Of a DNA stretch of 64,000 nt, positions 19,083-27,879 are shown one piece after another. A model generated the notes under the pieces. It saw nothing but the letters and a program-made list of their open reading frames with translations. It ran no database searches and was not told the DNA's origin. The DNA is from Burkholderiales bacterium. Its GTDB lineage: Bacteria > Pseudomonadota > Gammaproteobacteria > Burkholderiales > Eutrophovitaceae. Made by a program: the position numbers and the translations under genes. The stretch lies in the NCBI GenBank assembly GCA_035560005.1, contig DATMAN010000009.1:1-64000 (forward strand), given 5' to 3'. Numbering within the stretch: the stretch's first letter is position 1; every line of letters begins with the position of its first letter.

Positions 19083-19658
19083 ATGAGAGCCAGCCTGCAC
19101 GTTCCCCTGCTCGTCGCGACCGCGATCCTTTCTCTTCAGGCTTGCGCGCCGTTACTCATCGGCGCCGGAGTCGGCGCCGGCGTGATGATGGCGGAGGATC
19201 GCCGCACTGGCGCGACGATGCTGGAAGACCAGACCATCGAAATCAAGGCTGCGAACCGGATCAAGGAGCGTTTTGACGACCAGGTGCGCGTGAACGTGAC
19301 CAGCTTCAACCGCTTCGTCCTGCTCACCGGTCAGGTTCCGAGCGAGGAGATCAAGAATGAGGTCGCTCTCCTGGTGCTGGAAGTGCCCAACGTACGCAAT
19401 GTTCAGAACGAACTGGCGATCGCCGGGGCAACCTCGCTCATGGCCCGCAGCAACGACGGCCTGCTCAGCACGCGCGTCAAGGGTCGCCTGGTTCAGAACA
19501 AGAACGTCAGCGCCAACCACGTGAAAGTGGTGACCGAAAGCGGGACCGTGTATCTGATGGGCCTTGTCACCCGAGCCGAAGCGGAAGAAGCGGCTCAGAC
19601 GGCCGCCACCACCGGAGGCGTGCAGCGGGTAGTCAAGGTGTTTGAATATCTTGACTGA
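19083..19658 (+). CDS. dolP: DolP (YraP), BON-domain outer-membrane lipoprotein
   Basis: A 191-residue lipoprotein that starts one base after the upstream stop codon (TAA-ATG). The signal peptide ends in a lipobox, LSLQAC, placing the lipidated cysteine near residue 21. Two BON domains follow (about 50-115 and 125-190), each with the VNV...V.LTGQV / VKVVTESGTVYLMGLV strand pattern and conserved glycines. DolP supports outer-membrane integrity and BAM function in E. coli. The 3' end overlaps the convergent photolyase gene by 26 bases. Confidence 0.93.
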   Translation: MRASLHVPLLVATAILSLQACAPLLIGAGVGAGVMMAEDRRTGATMLEDQTIEIKAANRIKERFDDQVRVNVTSFNRFVLLTGQVPSEEIKNEVALLVLEVPNVRNVQNELAIAGATSLMARSNDGLLSTRVKGRLVQNKNVSANHVKVVTESGTVYLMGLVTRAEAEEAAQTAATTGGVQRVVKVFEYLD

Positions 19659-21090
19659 CCGACCTGTGCTCGCGCGCCATGCCGTAGATTTCCAGCGTCC
19701 GCTGTCGCGCGTGGCTGTGATCGACTAGCGGCGCTGGATAGTCCTTCCCGACGAGGCAGCCTGCCGTGTGCTGCACGTCGCGCGGCATCATCCAAGGTTC
19801 GTGGATGTATTCCGCGGGCACCCGGGCGAGCTCCGGAAGATAACGCCGGATGAATTCGCCTTCGGGATCAAACTTCTTCGATTGCAGCACCGGATTGAGG
19901 ATACGGAAATAGGGCTGCGCGTCGCAGCCGGTGGACGCCACCCACTGCCAGTTGCCGTTGTTGGCCGCCAAGTCGAAGTCGTTCAGGCGGGCGGCAAAGT
20001 AGCGTTCGCCCAAGCGCCAGTCCACGTGCAGATCTTTGACCAGAAACGACGCAGCGATCATGCGCAGGCGGTTGTGCATGTAGCCGGTCTGGTTGATTTG
20101 GCGCATCGCGGCGTCGACGATGGGGTACCCGGTGCGCGCCTCGCACCAGGCGGCGAAATGGCCAGGCGGGTTGGGGAAGCGCAGCGCCTCGCGGCGCGGC
20201 TGAAAAGCCCGTTCGCTGACGTACGGGAAGTGGTGCAGGATCGCGAAATAGAATTCCCGCCAGATCAGCTCGACGAGCCATGCGCGCGCGCCATCGCTGT
20301 CGTGCGACCAGGCTGCGCGCACCAGCTCCCGGATCGACGCTGTGCCGAAGCGAAGGTGCACCGACAAGTAGGAAGGACCGTGGAGCGCCGGGTAATCGCG
20401 CCGTTGCTGGTAGGCGTCGATCCGCGCGAGAAATTCGTCGAACAGCACCCGCGCACCGGACGTCCCGGCCGGTAGGCCGAGCCGTCCCAGATCGGTCGGC
20501 ACGAACCCCAGATCCTCGAGTGTCGGCATCCTGGATTCGGGCGCAGGAGCCAGTGCATCCCGGTGGCGCTCGACCGGCCAGGACCTCAAGTACGCCGGCG
20601 CGATTCGCGCGAGCCACGCGCGCCTGTATGGCGCAAAGACGGTGAACGGCGTGCCCTGAGTGGTCAGAATCTCGTCGGGATCGAAAATAACCTGATCCTT
20701 GAACAGATGCAGCGTGCGCCCGTCGGCCAGGAGCCGCGAGCCCACTGCTTCGTCGCGCGCCCTGGCCGCTGGTTCATAGTCGCGGTTGGCGAACACCGCG
20801 CCCGCGGACAGTCGCGCCGCGATGTGCGGAATCGCATCGCGCGCCCGGCCGTGAAGCACGTGCAGGCCGCCTCCGATGCGCTCCAGGGCGAGCTTGAGCT
20901 CGCGCACGCTGCTCCAGATGAACTCCACCCTGCGGTCGGCGCGAGCGACCAGCGCGTCGAGAATTTCAGTGTCGAACACGAAGACACAGTGCACGCGGCG
21001 CGCGCAGCGCAGCGCCAGGGACAGCGCGGCGTGGTCGTACGCGCGCAAATCCCTGCGAAACCACATCACCACGTCGTCGTAGCGGCTCAT
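19633..21090 (-). CDS. phrB: PhrB, deoxyribodipyrimidine photolyase
   Basis: A 485-residue FAD enzyme that repairs cyclobutane pyrimidine dimers using light. The longer open frame is cut to ATG 21090, giving the standard N-terminus (VVMWFRRDLRAYDHAAL). The FAD domain contains TGYPIVDAAMRQINQTGYMHNRLRM and the signature with NDFDLAANNGNWQW and STGCDAQPYFRIFNP-like residues near 370-410. The ATG shares bases with the stop of the upstream NTF2-like ORF (TGATG). A B12-binding MerR regulator is divergent, which is typical of light-induced loci. Confidence 0.95.
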   Translation of the reverse strand: MSRYDDVVMWFRRDLRAYDHAALSLALRCARRVHCVFVFDTEILDALVARADRRVEFIWSSVRELKLALERIGGGLHVLHGRARDAIPHIAARLSAGAVFANRDYEPAARARDEAVGSRLLADGRTLHLFKDQVIFDPDEILTTQGTPFTVFAPYRRAWLARIAPAYLRSWPVERHRDALAPAPESRMPTLEDLGFVPTDLGRLGLPAGTSGARVLFDEFLARIDAYQQRRDYPALHGPSYLSVHLRFGTASIRELVRAAWSHDSDGARAWLVELIWREFYFAILHHFPYVSERAFQPRREALRFPNPPGHFAAWCEARTGYPIVDAAMRQINQTGYMHNRLRMIAASFLVKDLHVDWRLGERYFAARLNDFDLAANNGNWQWVASTGCDAQPYFRILNPVLQSKKFDPEGEFIRRYLPELARVPAEYIHEPWMMPRDVQHTAGCLVGKDYPAPLVDHSHARQRTLEIYGMAREHRSVSQDIQTP

Positions 21091-21386
21091 CACGCAAGTC
21101 TGTGCGGCAGCCTGGCGTAGAGTTCTACGGCGTCCGGATAGTCGTGGCGATGGGTCGCCCTGCCATCGGAGCCGAAGCGCAGTTGGCCGACCCCGCACAA
21201 CGAGTGTCCCCCGCCCCGCAGCCGCCGGATTGCGAAGCGGAATTCCCAGGGCAGGCACCAGGTCCCCCGCGTTATCCACTGCCCCAACCGAAAACTCGGC
21301 TCCGAGATTCGGTTGAACGTGTGCGGGAAAATCCACTCAATCCGTGCCACTTTGCGCATGTCGTGAAACGCATCGCTCTTGGCCAT
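21090..21386 (-). CDS. NTF2/SnoaL-like protein, shortened at both ends (possible pseudogene)
   Basis: A 98-residue ORF whose body resembles nuclear-transport-factor-2-like proteins often found beside photolyases and LitR regulators. The pattern runs D-A-F-x-D-x-x-x-V, through a W-x-F-R-F strand, to a closing HRHDYPDAVELYARLP, where the family usually has DYWD. Full-length members are about 140 residues. Here roughly 30-40 N-terminal residues and the basic C-terminal tail are missing. The stop overlaps the photolyase ATG (TGATG). It may be translated but is probably not a complete protein. Family placement is from memory of the motif pattern. Confidence 0.5.
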   Translation of the reverse strand: MAKSDAFHDMRKVARIEWIFPHTFNRISEPSFRLGQWITRGTWCLPWEFRFAIRRLRGGGHSLCGVGQLRFGSDGRATHRHDYPDAVELYARLPHRLA

Positions 21387-21885
21387 GAGGCTCAGCTTGG
21401 ATCAGCTCCGCGGCAGGCGGCGCCTGCGCGTGGAACCGGCCGAACCCGAGCCGGGGAGGGAAATTTCCCGGGTTCTTGCCAGATGCTTTCGCACTGACCC
21501 AAGCTGAACCAGTATGGGCGCCACGCCCGGTTCGGCCTCTGTTCTTTCTCGGGCAACGCGCGCCCTGCGCGCGTCACTCAGCTCCGAAGCGCACAGACGT
21601 CTTGCCCAGGTTGCTTTGACCCGATGCCCTGCACTGGTGCCTGCGCCTCGGCCGGTAGTGCGCCAGCGGACAGCGCCTGCCTATGGAATGCCAAATAGGC
21701 CGCGAGGTCGGGCCAAGCCGCGCCATCCGTATGGGGTGGGCTGCCCGATGGCAGACACACCACAGCCAGCAACAACACATCAGTGCGCGCTCGCACATGA
21801 GCGTATGTCCTAGTCAGACAGTGAGCATTTCGGTAATATTGAGGCGTTCTTCCGAAGTAGTCAAAAGTTTGTCCAGGACATAATA
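21387..21885. other. divergent intergenic region, 499 bp, no recognised gene
   Basis: The region lies between the NTF2-like ORF and the litR-like gene. It holds only weak ORFs; one minus-strand frame (21578-21796) begins with a hydrophobic stretch but matches nothing I know. The 90 bases before litR are distinctly AT-richer than the surroundings, consistent with a promoter. The missing N-terminus of the NTF2-like gene was not found here in any frame. Confidence 0.5.
21870..21880 (+). promoter_or_regulatory. palindrome TGTCCAGGACA over the litR ribosome site
   Basis: A perfect 11-base inverted repeat (5+1+5) ends five bases before the litR ATG and contains the AGGA ribosome-binding sequence. 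A related half (TATGTCCTAGTCAGACA) is about 60 bases upstream at 21804-21820. Binding by LitR itself would block both transcription and translation, but no consensus for this regulator is known to me. Confidence 0.4.
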
Positions 21886-22812
21886 ATGGGTACGGCGCTC
21901 AAGGAAGCACTGAGCAGCATCAGCTCGGTGGAACGCGATACCGGCCTAAGCAAGGACACCCTGCGCATGTGGGAACGACGCTACGGTTTCCCGGCTCCGC
22001 TGCGCGACGCCAATGGCGAGCGGATTTACCCTTCCACCCAGGTAGAAAAACTCCGTCTGCTGAAGCGTTTGCTCGATCGCGGAGAGCGCCCCGGACGGAT
22101 CATTTCGATGTCGCTCCAGGAACTCGCGGCACTCGGTGCGCAAACTGCGGAGCGCGCCGTCCCACGTCAGGACATCGAGATCTTCCTGCGGCTGATCAAA
22201 TCTCATCAGCTCGGCGAACTGCGCCGCCACCTCGCGCAGGCCATGGCCCGGCAAGGCCTCCGGACCTTCGTACTGGACACGGTGGCTGCACTCAACGACG
22301 CGGTGGGCGAAGCCTGGATGCGCGGCTATCTCGCCGTGTTCGAGGAACATCTGTACACCGAGGTCATGCAAAGCCTGCTGCGCAACGCGATCGCGGGCGT
22401 GCAGACCCAGGGCGGCACGCCGCGGGTGCTGCTGACCACGCTGCCCAACGAGCTGCACGCGCTCGGCCTGCTCATGGTGGAGGCTCTGCTCACGCTCGAA
22501 GGTGCCCGGTGCATCGCGCTCGGCACCGGAACCCCGGCGCATGAGATCGTGCAGGCCGCGCAGGCTCATCGCGCGGACATCGTGGCATTGAGCTTCAGCG
22601 CGGCCTATCAGGAAACCAGGACCGTGGAAGGCTTGCGGGAGCTGCGCTCGATGCTGCCCGAGACGACCGTTCTTTGCGCCGGCGGTGCATCGGTGAGACG
22701 CATTCGCAAGGCGATCGATGGCGTATCGCTTCTGGCCGAACTCCAACAGATCCTCCAACTGGTCCAGACGTGGCGGATACAACACGCATGCGCGGCCATC
22801 GAGCAGACTTGA
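21886..22812 (+). CDS. MerR-family B12-binding light-responsive regulator (LitR/CarH type)
   Basis: A 308-residue regulator. The N-terminal MerR winged helix (about 12-75) includes TGLSKDTLRMWERRYGFP. The cobalamin-binding helical bundle carries the W-x9-EH motif (W144 to E154-H155), which caps adenosylcobalamin. The Rossmann-like part carries E-x-H (E189-L190-H191), the position of the lower axial histidine in CarH. Both being intact supports a real B12 photoreceptor that releases DNA when illuminated. It is divergent from photolyase, the usual target. Confidence 0.88.
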   Translation: MGTALKEALSSISSVERDTGLSKDTLRMWERRYGFPAPLRDANGERIYPSTQVEKLRLLKRLLDRGERPGRIISMSLQELAALGAQTAERAVPRQDIEIFLRLIKSHQLGELRRHLAQAMARQGLRTFVLDTVAALNDAVGEAWMRGYLAVFEEHLYTEVMQSLLRNAIAGVQTQGGTPRVLLTTLPNELHALGLLMVEALLTLEGARCIALGTGTPAHEIVQAAQAHRADIVALSFSAAYQETRTVEGLRELRSMLPETTVLCAGGASVRRIRKAIDGVSLLAELQQILQLVQTWRIQHACAAIEQT

Positions 22813-23123
22813 CGACCAAGAAGAACGCGATCACCGGGTGGGGCGCGCTCCCCGCAACCGACATACCCGTGTGGTTTTCGTCCGGATATGGTCCCGACCA
22901 GCCAGGAACTCGACGCAGTGCGACGCGATTTCGACCCCTCGCTGCGGGTAACGCTGCGCGGCTCGGTGGTGCGGCGAACCGGCGATCCGGGACACCCACG
23001 AACTGCCGATCGCGGCACTGCAGGACCTGAACCGGTAGCGCAAATCGCTCGCCACGAAGGCGGCCTGAGCCTCGTCGCCCGGCGCGGGCGCGCCTGTATC
23101 ATGGCGTCTTCGCACGAACCACC
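22813..23123. other. intergenic region, 311 bp, no recognised gene
   Basis: Between the MerR-type gene and rfaE2. A plus-strand frame from 22888 is open but changes character along its length and runs into rfaE2 out of frame. I recognise no protein family in it, and no clear terminator or promoter. Confidence 0.4.
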
Positions 23124-23603
23124 ATGCGCCCCCCTTTCGAAGCGAAGATCTGCCCTCCTGCCGAATTGCCCCGGCGCCTTGCCACGCTGCCGCGCCCGCT
23201 GGTCTTCACCAACGGCGTGTTCGACATCCTGCATCGCGGCCACGTAACCTACCTCGCCCGCGCCCGCGCGCTGGGTCAAAGCCTGGTGGTGGCGCTCAAT
23301 ACCGATGAATCGGCACGACGGCTGGGCAAAGGTCCCGAACGGCCGATCAACACGCTCGAAGACCGCGTGACCGTCATCGCCGCGCTCGAAATGGTGGACC
23401 TGGTCACCTGGTTCGAGCAGGACACCCCGCTCGACTGCATCCGGCAATGCCACCCCGACGTGCTGGTCAAAGGCGGCGACTGGCCGGTCGACAGAATCGT
23501 CGGCGCAGGCGAAGTGATGAGCTGGGGCGGGCGCGTGCAGTCGATCCCATTCGAGTTCGAACGCTCCACCACCGCGCTGCTGTCCAGAATCCGCGCCTCG
23601 TAA
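23124..23603 (+). CDS. rfaE2: RfaE2 (HldC), D-glycero-beta-D-manno-heptose 1-phosphate adenylyltransferase
   Basis: A 159-residue nucleotidyltransferase equal to the C-terminal half of HldE. It adenylates heptose-1-phosphate to ADP-heptose for the LPS inner core. VFTNGVFDILHRGHVTYL contains the catalytic HxGH motif (HRGH, about residues 38-41). VKGGDW and FERSTTALLSRIR are the conserved C-terminal blocks, the second matching the ISxTALIxRI signature. The kinase half is not in this window, as expected in organisms with split enzymes. Confidence 0.95.
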   Translation: MRPPFEAKICPPAELPRRLATLPRPLVFTNGVFDILHRGHVTYLARARALGQSLVVALNTDESARRLGKGPERPINTLEDRVTVIAALEMVDLVTWFEQDTPLDCIRQCHPDVLVKGGDWPVDRIVGAGEVMSWGGRVQSIPFEFERSTTALLSRIRAS

Positions 23604-23638
23604 GGTACCGCTTCAAGTCTTCGCAGAAGGGAATGAAA

Positions 23639-25366
23639 ATGCCCGCAAGAGCCAATTTCTGGCGCGACACATGGTCGCTCGTCAAACCCTACTGGCGTTC
23701 GGAAGAGAAGTTCTCGGCCTGGCTGCTGCTCGGCGCCGTGATCGGGCTCACGCTTGCCATGGTGTACATGAGCGTGCAATTCAACGAGTGGTACAACCTC
23801 TTCTACAACGCGCTGCAGGACAAGAACAAGGATGAGACCTGGAAACAGATCGGCCGTTTCTGCGTGCTTGCGGCGATCTACATCGTGATGGCGGTGTACG
23901 CCTTCTATCTGAACCAGATGCTGCAAATCAAATGGCGGCGCTGGATGACCGACAAGTACCTCAAGGAGTGGCTGGCCGAACGCATCTATTACCGCCTGCA
24001 ACTGACCGGCGCGCCGACGGACAACCCTGATCAGCGCATCGCCGAGGACCTGAAGCTGTTCGTCGACGACACGCTCAGCCTGAGCCTGGGTCTGCTCAAT
24101 GCGGTCGTCACGCTGGTATCTTTCGTCGGCATCCTGTGGACCGTTTCCGGCCCGCTCACCTTTGCCTACAACGGCGGCGAGATCGTCATCCCCGGATACA
24201 TGGTCTGGGCCGCGCTGATCTATGCCGTCGGCGGCAGCTGGCTGACGCACCGCATCGGCCGGCCGCTGATCGGGTTGAACTTCAACCAGCAGCGCTACGA
24301 GGCGGACTTCCGCTTCGCGCTGGTCCGTTTTCGCGAGAACAGCGAAAGCGTCGCGCTGTACGAAGGCGAACAAGACGAATTGAAGACCTTCGGCGCCCGT
24401 TTCGCCAACGTCGTGCAGAACTGGTGGCAGATCATGCGACGCCAGAAGATCCTCATCTCGTTCACCGTCGGCTACAACCAGGTGGCGGTGATTTTTCCCT
24501 TCGTCGTGGGTCTGCCGCGCTACCTCTCAGGCAGCATCCAGCTCGGCGGACTGATGCAGATCTCCAATGCGTTTGGTCAGGTGCAGGGCGCGCTTTCCTG
24601 GTTCATCGGAGCCTACTCCACCTTTGCCTCCTGGAAGGCAACCTCGGACCGGCTGCTCGGCTTCCACTATGCGATCGAGCAGGCACGCATGGACGCCGCC
24701 AGGCCCGGTGGCGTGGCCATCGGCGATGAAGAGCGCGACGAGCTGGTGATCGAGGATGTGGCGCTTAGCCTGCCCAATGGCGAGGCGCTGGTCGCGCCCT
24801 CCAGCGCTGCGGTCAAGGCTGGAGAGCGCGTGCTCATCCGCGGACCTTCGGGCTCGGGCAAGACCACGCTGTTCCGTGCGATCGCCGGCATCTGGCCGTT
24901 CGGCTCGGGACGGGTACGCCGGCCGAGGAACTTCCGGGTGCTGTTTCTGCCGCAACGTCCCTACGTGCCGATCGGCACGCTCAAGCAGGTCGTGACCTAT
25001 CCGGAGAACGACGGCGCATTCACTTCCGAGCAGGTCGCCGAGGTGCTGGAAGCGTGCAGCTTGTCGCATCTTGTCGGCAGGCTGGAGGAATCGCGCCATT
25101 GGGCGCTAGAGCTATCGCCGGGAGAGCAGCAACGCATCGCGTTCGCGCGCGCATTGCTCATCAAGCCCTCCTGGCTCTTTCTCGACGAGGCCACCTCGGC
25201 GGTCGACGAAGTTCTAGAGAACAGGCTCTATCGGTTGCTGCACGAGCGGCTGCCGGACACCACGGTGATCTCGATCGGACACCGCCCTGCGCTGCAGGCG
25301 TTTCACTCGCGCAAGCTCGAACTCAAGGAAAACGGCACCGGCCTGCGCCAGTTGGTGCCGGCATGA
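23639..25366 (+). CDS. SbmA/BacA-type ABC transporter, fused permease and ATPase (YddA-like)
   Basis: About 575 residues. The N-terminal half (to about 330) is an ABC membrane domain with six hydrophobic segments and the family motif QFNEWYNLFYNALQ near residue 45. The C-terminal half is a nucleotide-binding domain with Walker A GPSGSGKTT, signature LSPGEQQRIAFARAL and Walker B WLFLDEATSA. SbmA/BacA relatives move peptides or very-long-chain fatty acids; the substrate here is unknown. ATG 23639 is preferred over 23633 because the AAGG ribosome site is then eight bases away. Confidence 0.9.
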   Translation: MPARANFWRDTWSLVKPYWRSEEKFSAWLLLGAVIGLTLAMVYMSVQFNEWYNLFYNALQDKNKDETWKQIGRFCVLAAIYIVMAVYAFYLNQMLQIKWRRWMTDKYLKEWLAERIYYRLQLTGAPTDNPDQRIAEDLKLFVDDTLSLSLGLLNAVVTLVSFVGILWTVSGPLTFAYNGGEIVIPGYMVWAALIYAVGGSWLTHRIGRPLIGLNFNQQRYEADFRFALVRFRENSESVALYEGEQDELKTFGARFANVVQNWWQIMRRQKILISFTVGYNQVAVIFPFVVGLPRYLSGSIQLGGLMQISNAFGQVQGALSWFIGAYSTFASWKATSDRLLGFHYAIEQARMDAARPGGVAIGDEERDELVIEDVALSLPNGEALVAPSSAAVKAGERVLIRGPSGSGKTTLFRAIAGIWPFGSGRVRRPRNFRVLFLPQRPYVPIGTLKQVVTYPENDGAFTSEQVAEVLEACSLSHLVGRLEESRHWALELSPGEQQRIAFARALLIKPSWLFLDEATSAVDEVLENRLYRLLHERLPDTTVISIGHRPALQAFHSRKLELKENGTGLRQLVPA

Positions 25367-25388
25367 GCACGGCGCCCAGTCGCGGTGC

Positions 25389-26024
25389 TCAGGCGGGACA
25401 GTTGACGGCTCTGAGCTCGGTTCCCGGAAAAAGCGCGCTCAACTCGAGCAGCCTGGCGGACTCTTCTGCAGTCGGATCGCGGATCACGAATGCGGCCTGA
25501 TCGATGCGCTGGTCGCGCTGGGTCAGTTGCGCCGAGCGCACGCCCTTCGCTCTGAGCTGCGCCAAGTAGGTACGCGCCGCGTCTTCGCTGCGGAAAAGAC
25601 CCAGCGAAATCGCGTAGCGCCACTGGCCGGACTCGGTCACCGGATAGAAATCGGTGACTCCGAGATTGCGCAGCTCGCCAGCCTTCCTTTCCATCGCCGC
25701 CTGCGAGCCCTGCGGCGGCATGTGCACCCACCACCTCGCCACCGCGCCGACCTCGCGCTCGCTCAGGCGCGGGCCCAGCGCGAGGCGGGCCAGCGCGTCG
25801 CGCGCCCTCGGCAGATCCGCGCTGACAAAGCCGCGCCACTCAAGGCAGGCCAAAAGAGTTCGCGCAGGCGGAGGCGCGGGCGGTTGCGACATGATCCGGA
25901 TCTCCTCGGCGTTGACCTGGCGGTGGATCACCTGCGCATCCGGGTCGACGCGCACGTACCCCAGAAAGAGGTAGCCGGCGAGGCCGACGTTGAGCAACGC
26001 GAGTCCGGCAACCAGCCATCTCAT
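25389..26024 (-). CDS. SPOR-domain membrane protein
   Basis: A 211-residue protein with one N-terminal membrane helix (about 3-24) and a proline-rich linker. The C-terminal SPOR-like fold (about 120-190) shows YAISLGLFRSEDAARTYLAQLRAKGVRSAQL. SPOR domains bind denuded septal peptidoglycan. The ATG at 26024 overlaps the coaX stop as ATGA, so it is the last gene of a birA-coaX-SPOR unit. The longer upstream frame is not used. Confidence 0.82.
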   Translation of the reverse strand: MRWLVAGLALLNVGLAGYLFLGYVRVDPDAQVIHRQVNAEEIRIMSQPPAPPPARTLLACLEWRGFVSADLPRARDALARLALGPRLSEREVGAVARWWVHMPPQGSQAAMERKAGELRNLGVTDFYPVTESGQWRYAISLGLFRSEDAARTYLAQLRAKGVRSAQLTQRDQRIDQAAFVIRDPTAEESARLLELSALFPGTELRAVNCPA

Positions 26025-26764
26025 TCCGGCGTCCCCGCAATGCGGATCAAGCCCTCGAGCACGAGCCTGTCGCGCACCTGCACCGGGCGGTGCAAATGGC
26101 GTGCGAGGAGCTGCGCGCTGCCGCCGCTCACCACGATATCCGGTTCGGATCCGGCTTGCGCCCACAACAGCTCGTGCATGCGTTCGATCGCCCCGCAGAT
26201 GGCCTGGATCGCGCCGCTGCTGATGGCCTCGGGCGTGCTGCGCGGGAACTCGCGGAACTCGCCGCGCTGTGCGCTTAGCTGTGCGGTACTCGAAGCCAGG
26301 ACATCGTGCATCAGGTCGAATCCGGGAAGAATGATCCCGCCCGGGAAGGTGCCGTCCTCCAGCAGCGCATCGATGGTCACCGCAGTGCCAGCGCAGATCA
26401 CCAGGCGCGGCGCGGCGCCGAGCGCCCGCGCCGCGATCAGCGCCGCCCAGCGATCAGCACCGAGCTGGGTCGGGTCGGCATAGCGGCTTTTCACGCCGCA
26501 CTGCTGGGCACGCGCGGCGACGAATCGCACCTGACGGCCCCAAGGGGCGGCGGCGGCGGCGATCGCGGTCGCCGCGACTTCGCCGGCCACGTTGGCCGAG
26601 ATCACGGTGTGCGGCGCCGCCAGGCCGGCCCAGTCGTGCCGCAGCTGTTCGGCTTCCGCCAGAACGCGCCGCCCGTCCAGCACGAAATCGCAGCCGTCGT
26701 GCAACGCCCACTTCACGCGGCTGTTGCCGGCGTCGATCGCAAGAATCAGCGCATCGCTGGACAC
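26021..26764 (-). CDS. coaX: CoaX, type III pantothenate kinase
   Basis: A 247-residue kinase of the acetate-kinase/Hsp70 superfamily that makes 4'-phosphopantothenate, the first step of CoA synthesis. The phosphate-1 motif LAIDAGNSRVKWAL (about 7-20), GADRWAALIAAR and the CAGTAVTIDAL phosphate-2 motif are all present. The start is GTG. It sits 13 bases downstream of birA on the same strand, the common betaproteobacterial pair linking biotin ligase and CoA synthesis. Confidence 0.95.
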   Translation of the reverse strand: MSSDALILAIDAGNSRVKWALHDGCDFVLDGRRVLAEAEQLRHDWAGLAAPHTVISANVAGEVAATAIAAAAAPWGRQVRFVAARAQQCGVKSRYADPTQLGADRWAALIAARALGAAPRLVICAGTAVTIDALLEDGTFPGGIILPGFDLMHDVLASSTAQLSAQRGEFREFPRSTPEAISSGAIQAICGAIERMHELLWAQAGSEPDIVVSGGSAQLLARHLHRPVQVRDRLVLEGLIRIAGTPE

Positions 26765-26777
26765 GGCAGGATTCGGA

Positions 26778-27755
26778 TCAGGATTTTACGGGTCGCAGCG
26801 TGAGCTCCCCGCCGTAGTACTTGCGCGTGCCGGAACGCACGGCGAGCATCAGTGCGCCGTCCGGCGCCACGCCCGCCACGCGTCCTTCCTGCATGGTGTT
26901 GTCCGGCATGCGCAACCGCACCATTTTATCGTGGTAGGCATGCGCTCGATTCCATTCCTGTGCAAACGGTGCGAAACCTTGCGTGGAGAACTGCGTCAGG
27001 ACAGCCTCGATCTGCGCGAGCAGCTCTCCAAGCAGCACGTTGCGATCGACCTCGACGCCGATCTGCGCCAGGTCCACGACCGGCTGGTCGATCTCGTCGA
27101 TCACCGACCGAGGCAAACGCACGTTGAGACCGACCCCGATCACGGCGGCGGTCGGTCCCACCACGTCGCCGGCCAGCTCGATGAGAATGCCCGCGAGTTT
27201 GCGATGACGCCACAGCAGATCGTTGGGCCACTTCAGCATCGCGTCGCTCACGCCGTGCCGCCTAACCACTCGCAGCAGTGCGACACCGACCGCCAGCGAC
27301 AACCCTGAGAGCAGACCCGCCCCTTGCGCGAAGCGCCACAGGATCGAGAACGTCAGGGCACCGCCCAGCCCCGCGTGCCAGCGTCTGCCGCGACGCCCGC
27401 GACCGTGGGTCTGCAATTCCGCCACCCGCACCAGACCGGACCCCGCGCCCCGGGCGAGCGCGGCGAGCAGATCGTCGTTGGTCGACGCGGTCTGGTCGAC
27501 CAGTTCCAAGGACAGTCGCTCGGCACTGGCGCCCATGGCTGCCGTGATGCGCGTGGCATCGAGCCACTGGACTGGCGTGAGCAGCCGATAGCCACGGCCG
27601 CGCACGCGCTCCAGCTTCAGCCCGTGCTGCTCCACGTCGTCGAGCGCATTGGACACCGACTCGCGCGAGATCCGCAGCGCGCGACCGAGATCCTCTCCCG
27701 AATGGAACTCGCCGTCCTGGAGCAGCCTGAGCACCTGGAGCGTGTACGAGGTCAT
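26778..27755 (-). CDS. birA: BirA, biotin--[acetyl-CoA-carboxylase] ligase and repressor
   Basis: About 325 residues. An N-terminal winged helix (about 1-62, with SGEDLGRALRISRESVSNAL) allows DNA binding. The central ligase domain carries TSTNDDL and the biotinoyl-AMP loop GRGRRGRRWHAGLGGALTFS, then KWPNDLLW and KLAGILIEL. It attaches biotin to the AccB carrier. ATG 27755 is chosen over a TTG nine bases upstream. The presence of the helix-turn-helix suggests biotin-responsive repression, though no operator was identified. Confidence 0.93.
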   Translation of the reverse strand: MTSYTLQVLRLLQDGEFHSGEDLGRALRISRESVSNALDDVEQHGLKLERVRGRGYRLLTPVQWLDATRITAAMGASAERLSLELVDQTASTNDDLLAALARGAGSGLVRVAELQTHGRGRRGRRWHAGLGGALTFSILWRFAQGAGLLSGLSLAVGVALLRVVRRHGVSDAMLKWPNDLLWRHRKLAGILIELAGDVVGPTAAVIGVGLNVRLPRSVIDEIDQPVVDLAQIGVEVDRNVLLGELLAQIEAVLTQFSTQGFAPFAQEWNRAHAYHDKMVRLRMPDNTMQEGRVAGVAPDGALMLAVRSGTRKYYGGELTLRPVKS

Positions 27756-27811
27756 CGCAGTCAACGGGAAAACCGCCGCACTATAACCGAAGCGCGGACC
27801 GCCGCCGCCCT

Positions 27812-27825
27812 TTGATCGAAATCAA
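27812..27825 (+). promoter_or_regulatory. FNR/Anr box
   Basis: TTGATCGAAATCAA is a perfect match to the TTGAT-N4-ATCAA consensus of the FNR/Anr/CRP-family oxygen regulators. Its centre is about 61 bases before the uspA ATG. A start site near 27860 would put it at the classical -41.5 activating position. The divergent birA starts 57 bases away on the other side. Confidence 0.8.
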
Positions 27826-27879
27826 TGGCCGGCACCCGTCCGGCAGGCACACTGAAATCCCGTGCAGGAGGAACCAACC

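Noticed and set aside
21578..21796. A minus-strand ORF with a hydrophobic start in the phrB-litR gap
   Set aside because: No recognised family and no clear ribosome site; not enough to call a gene.
22888..23247. A plus-strand ORF before rfaE2
   Set aside because: It overlaps rfaE2 out of frame and shows no family pattern.
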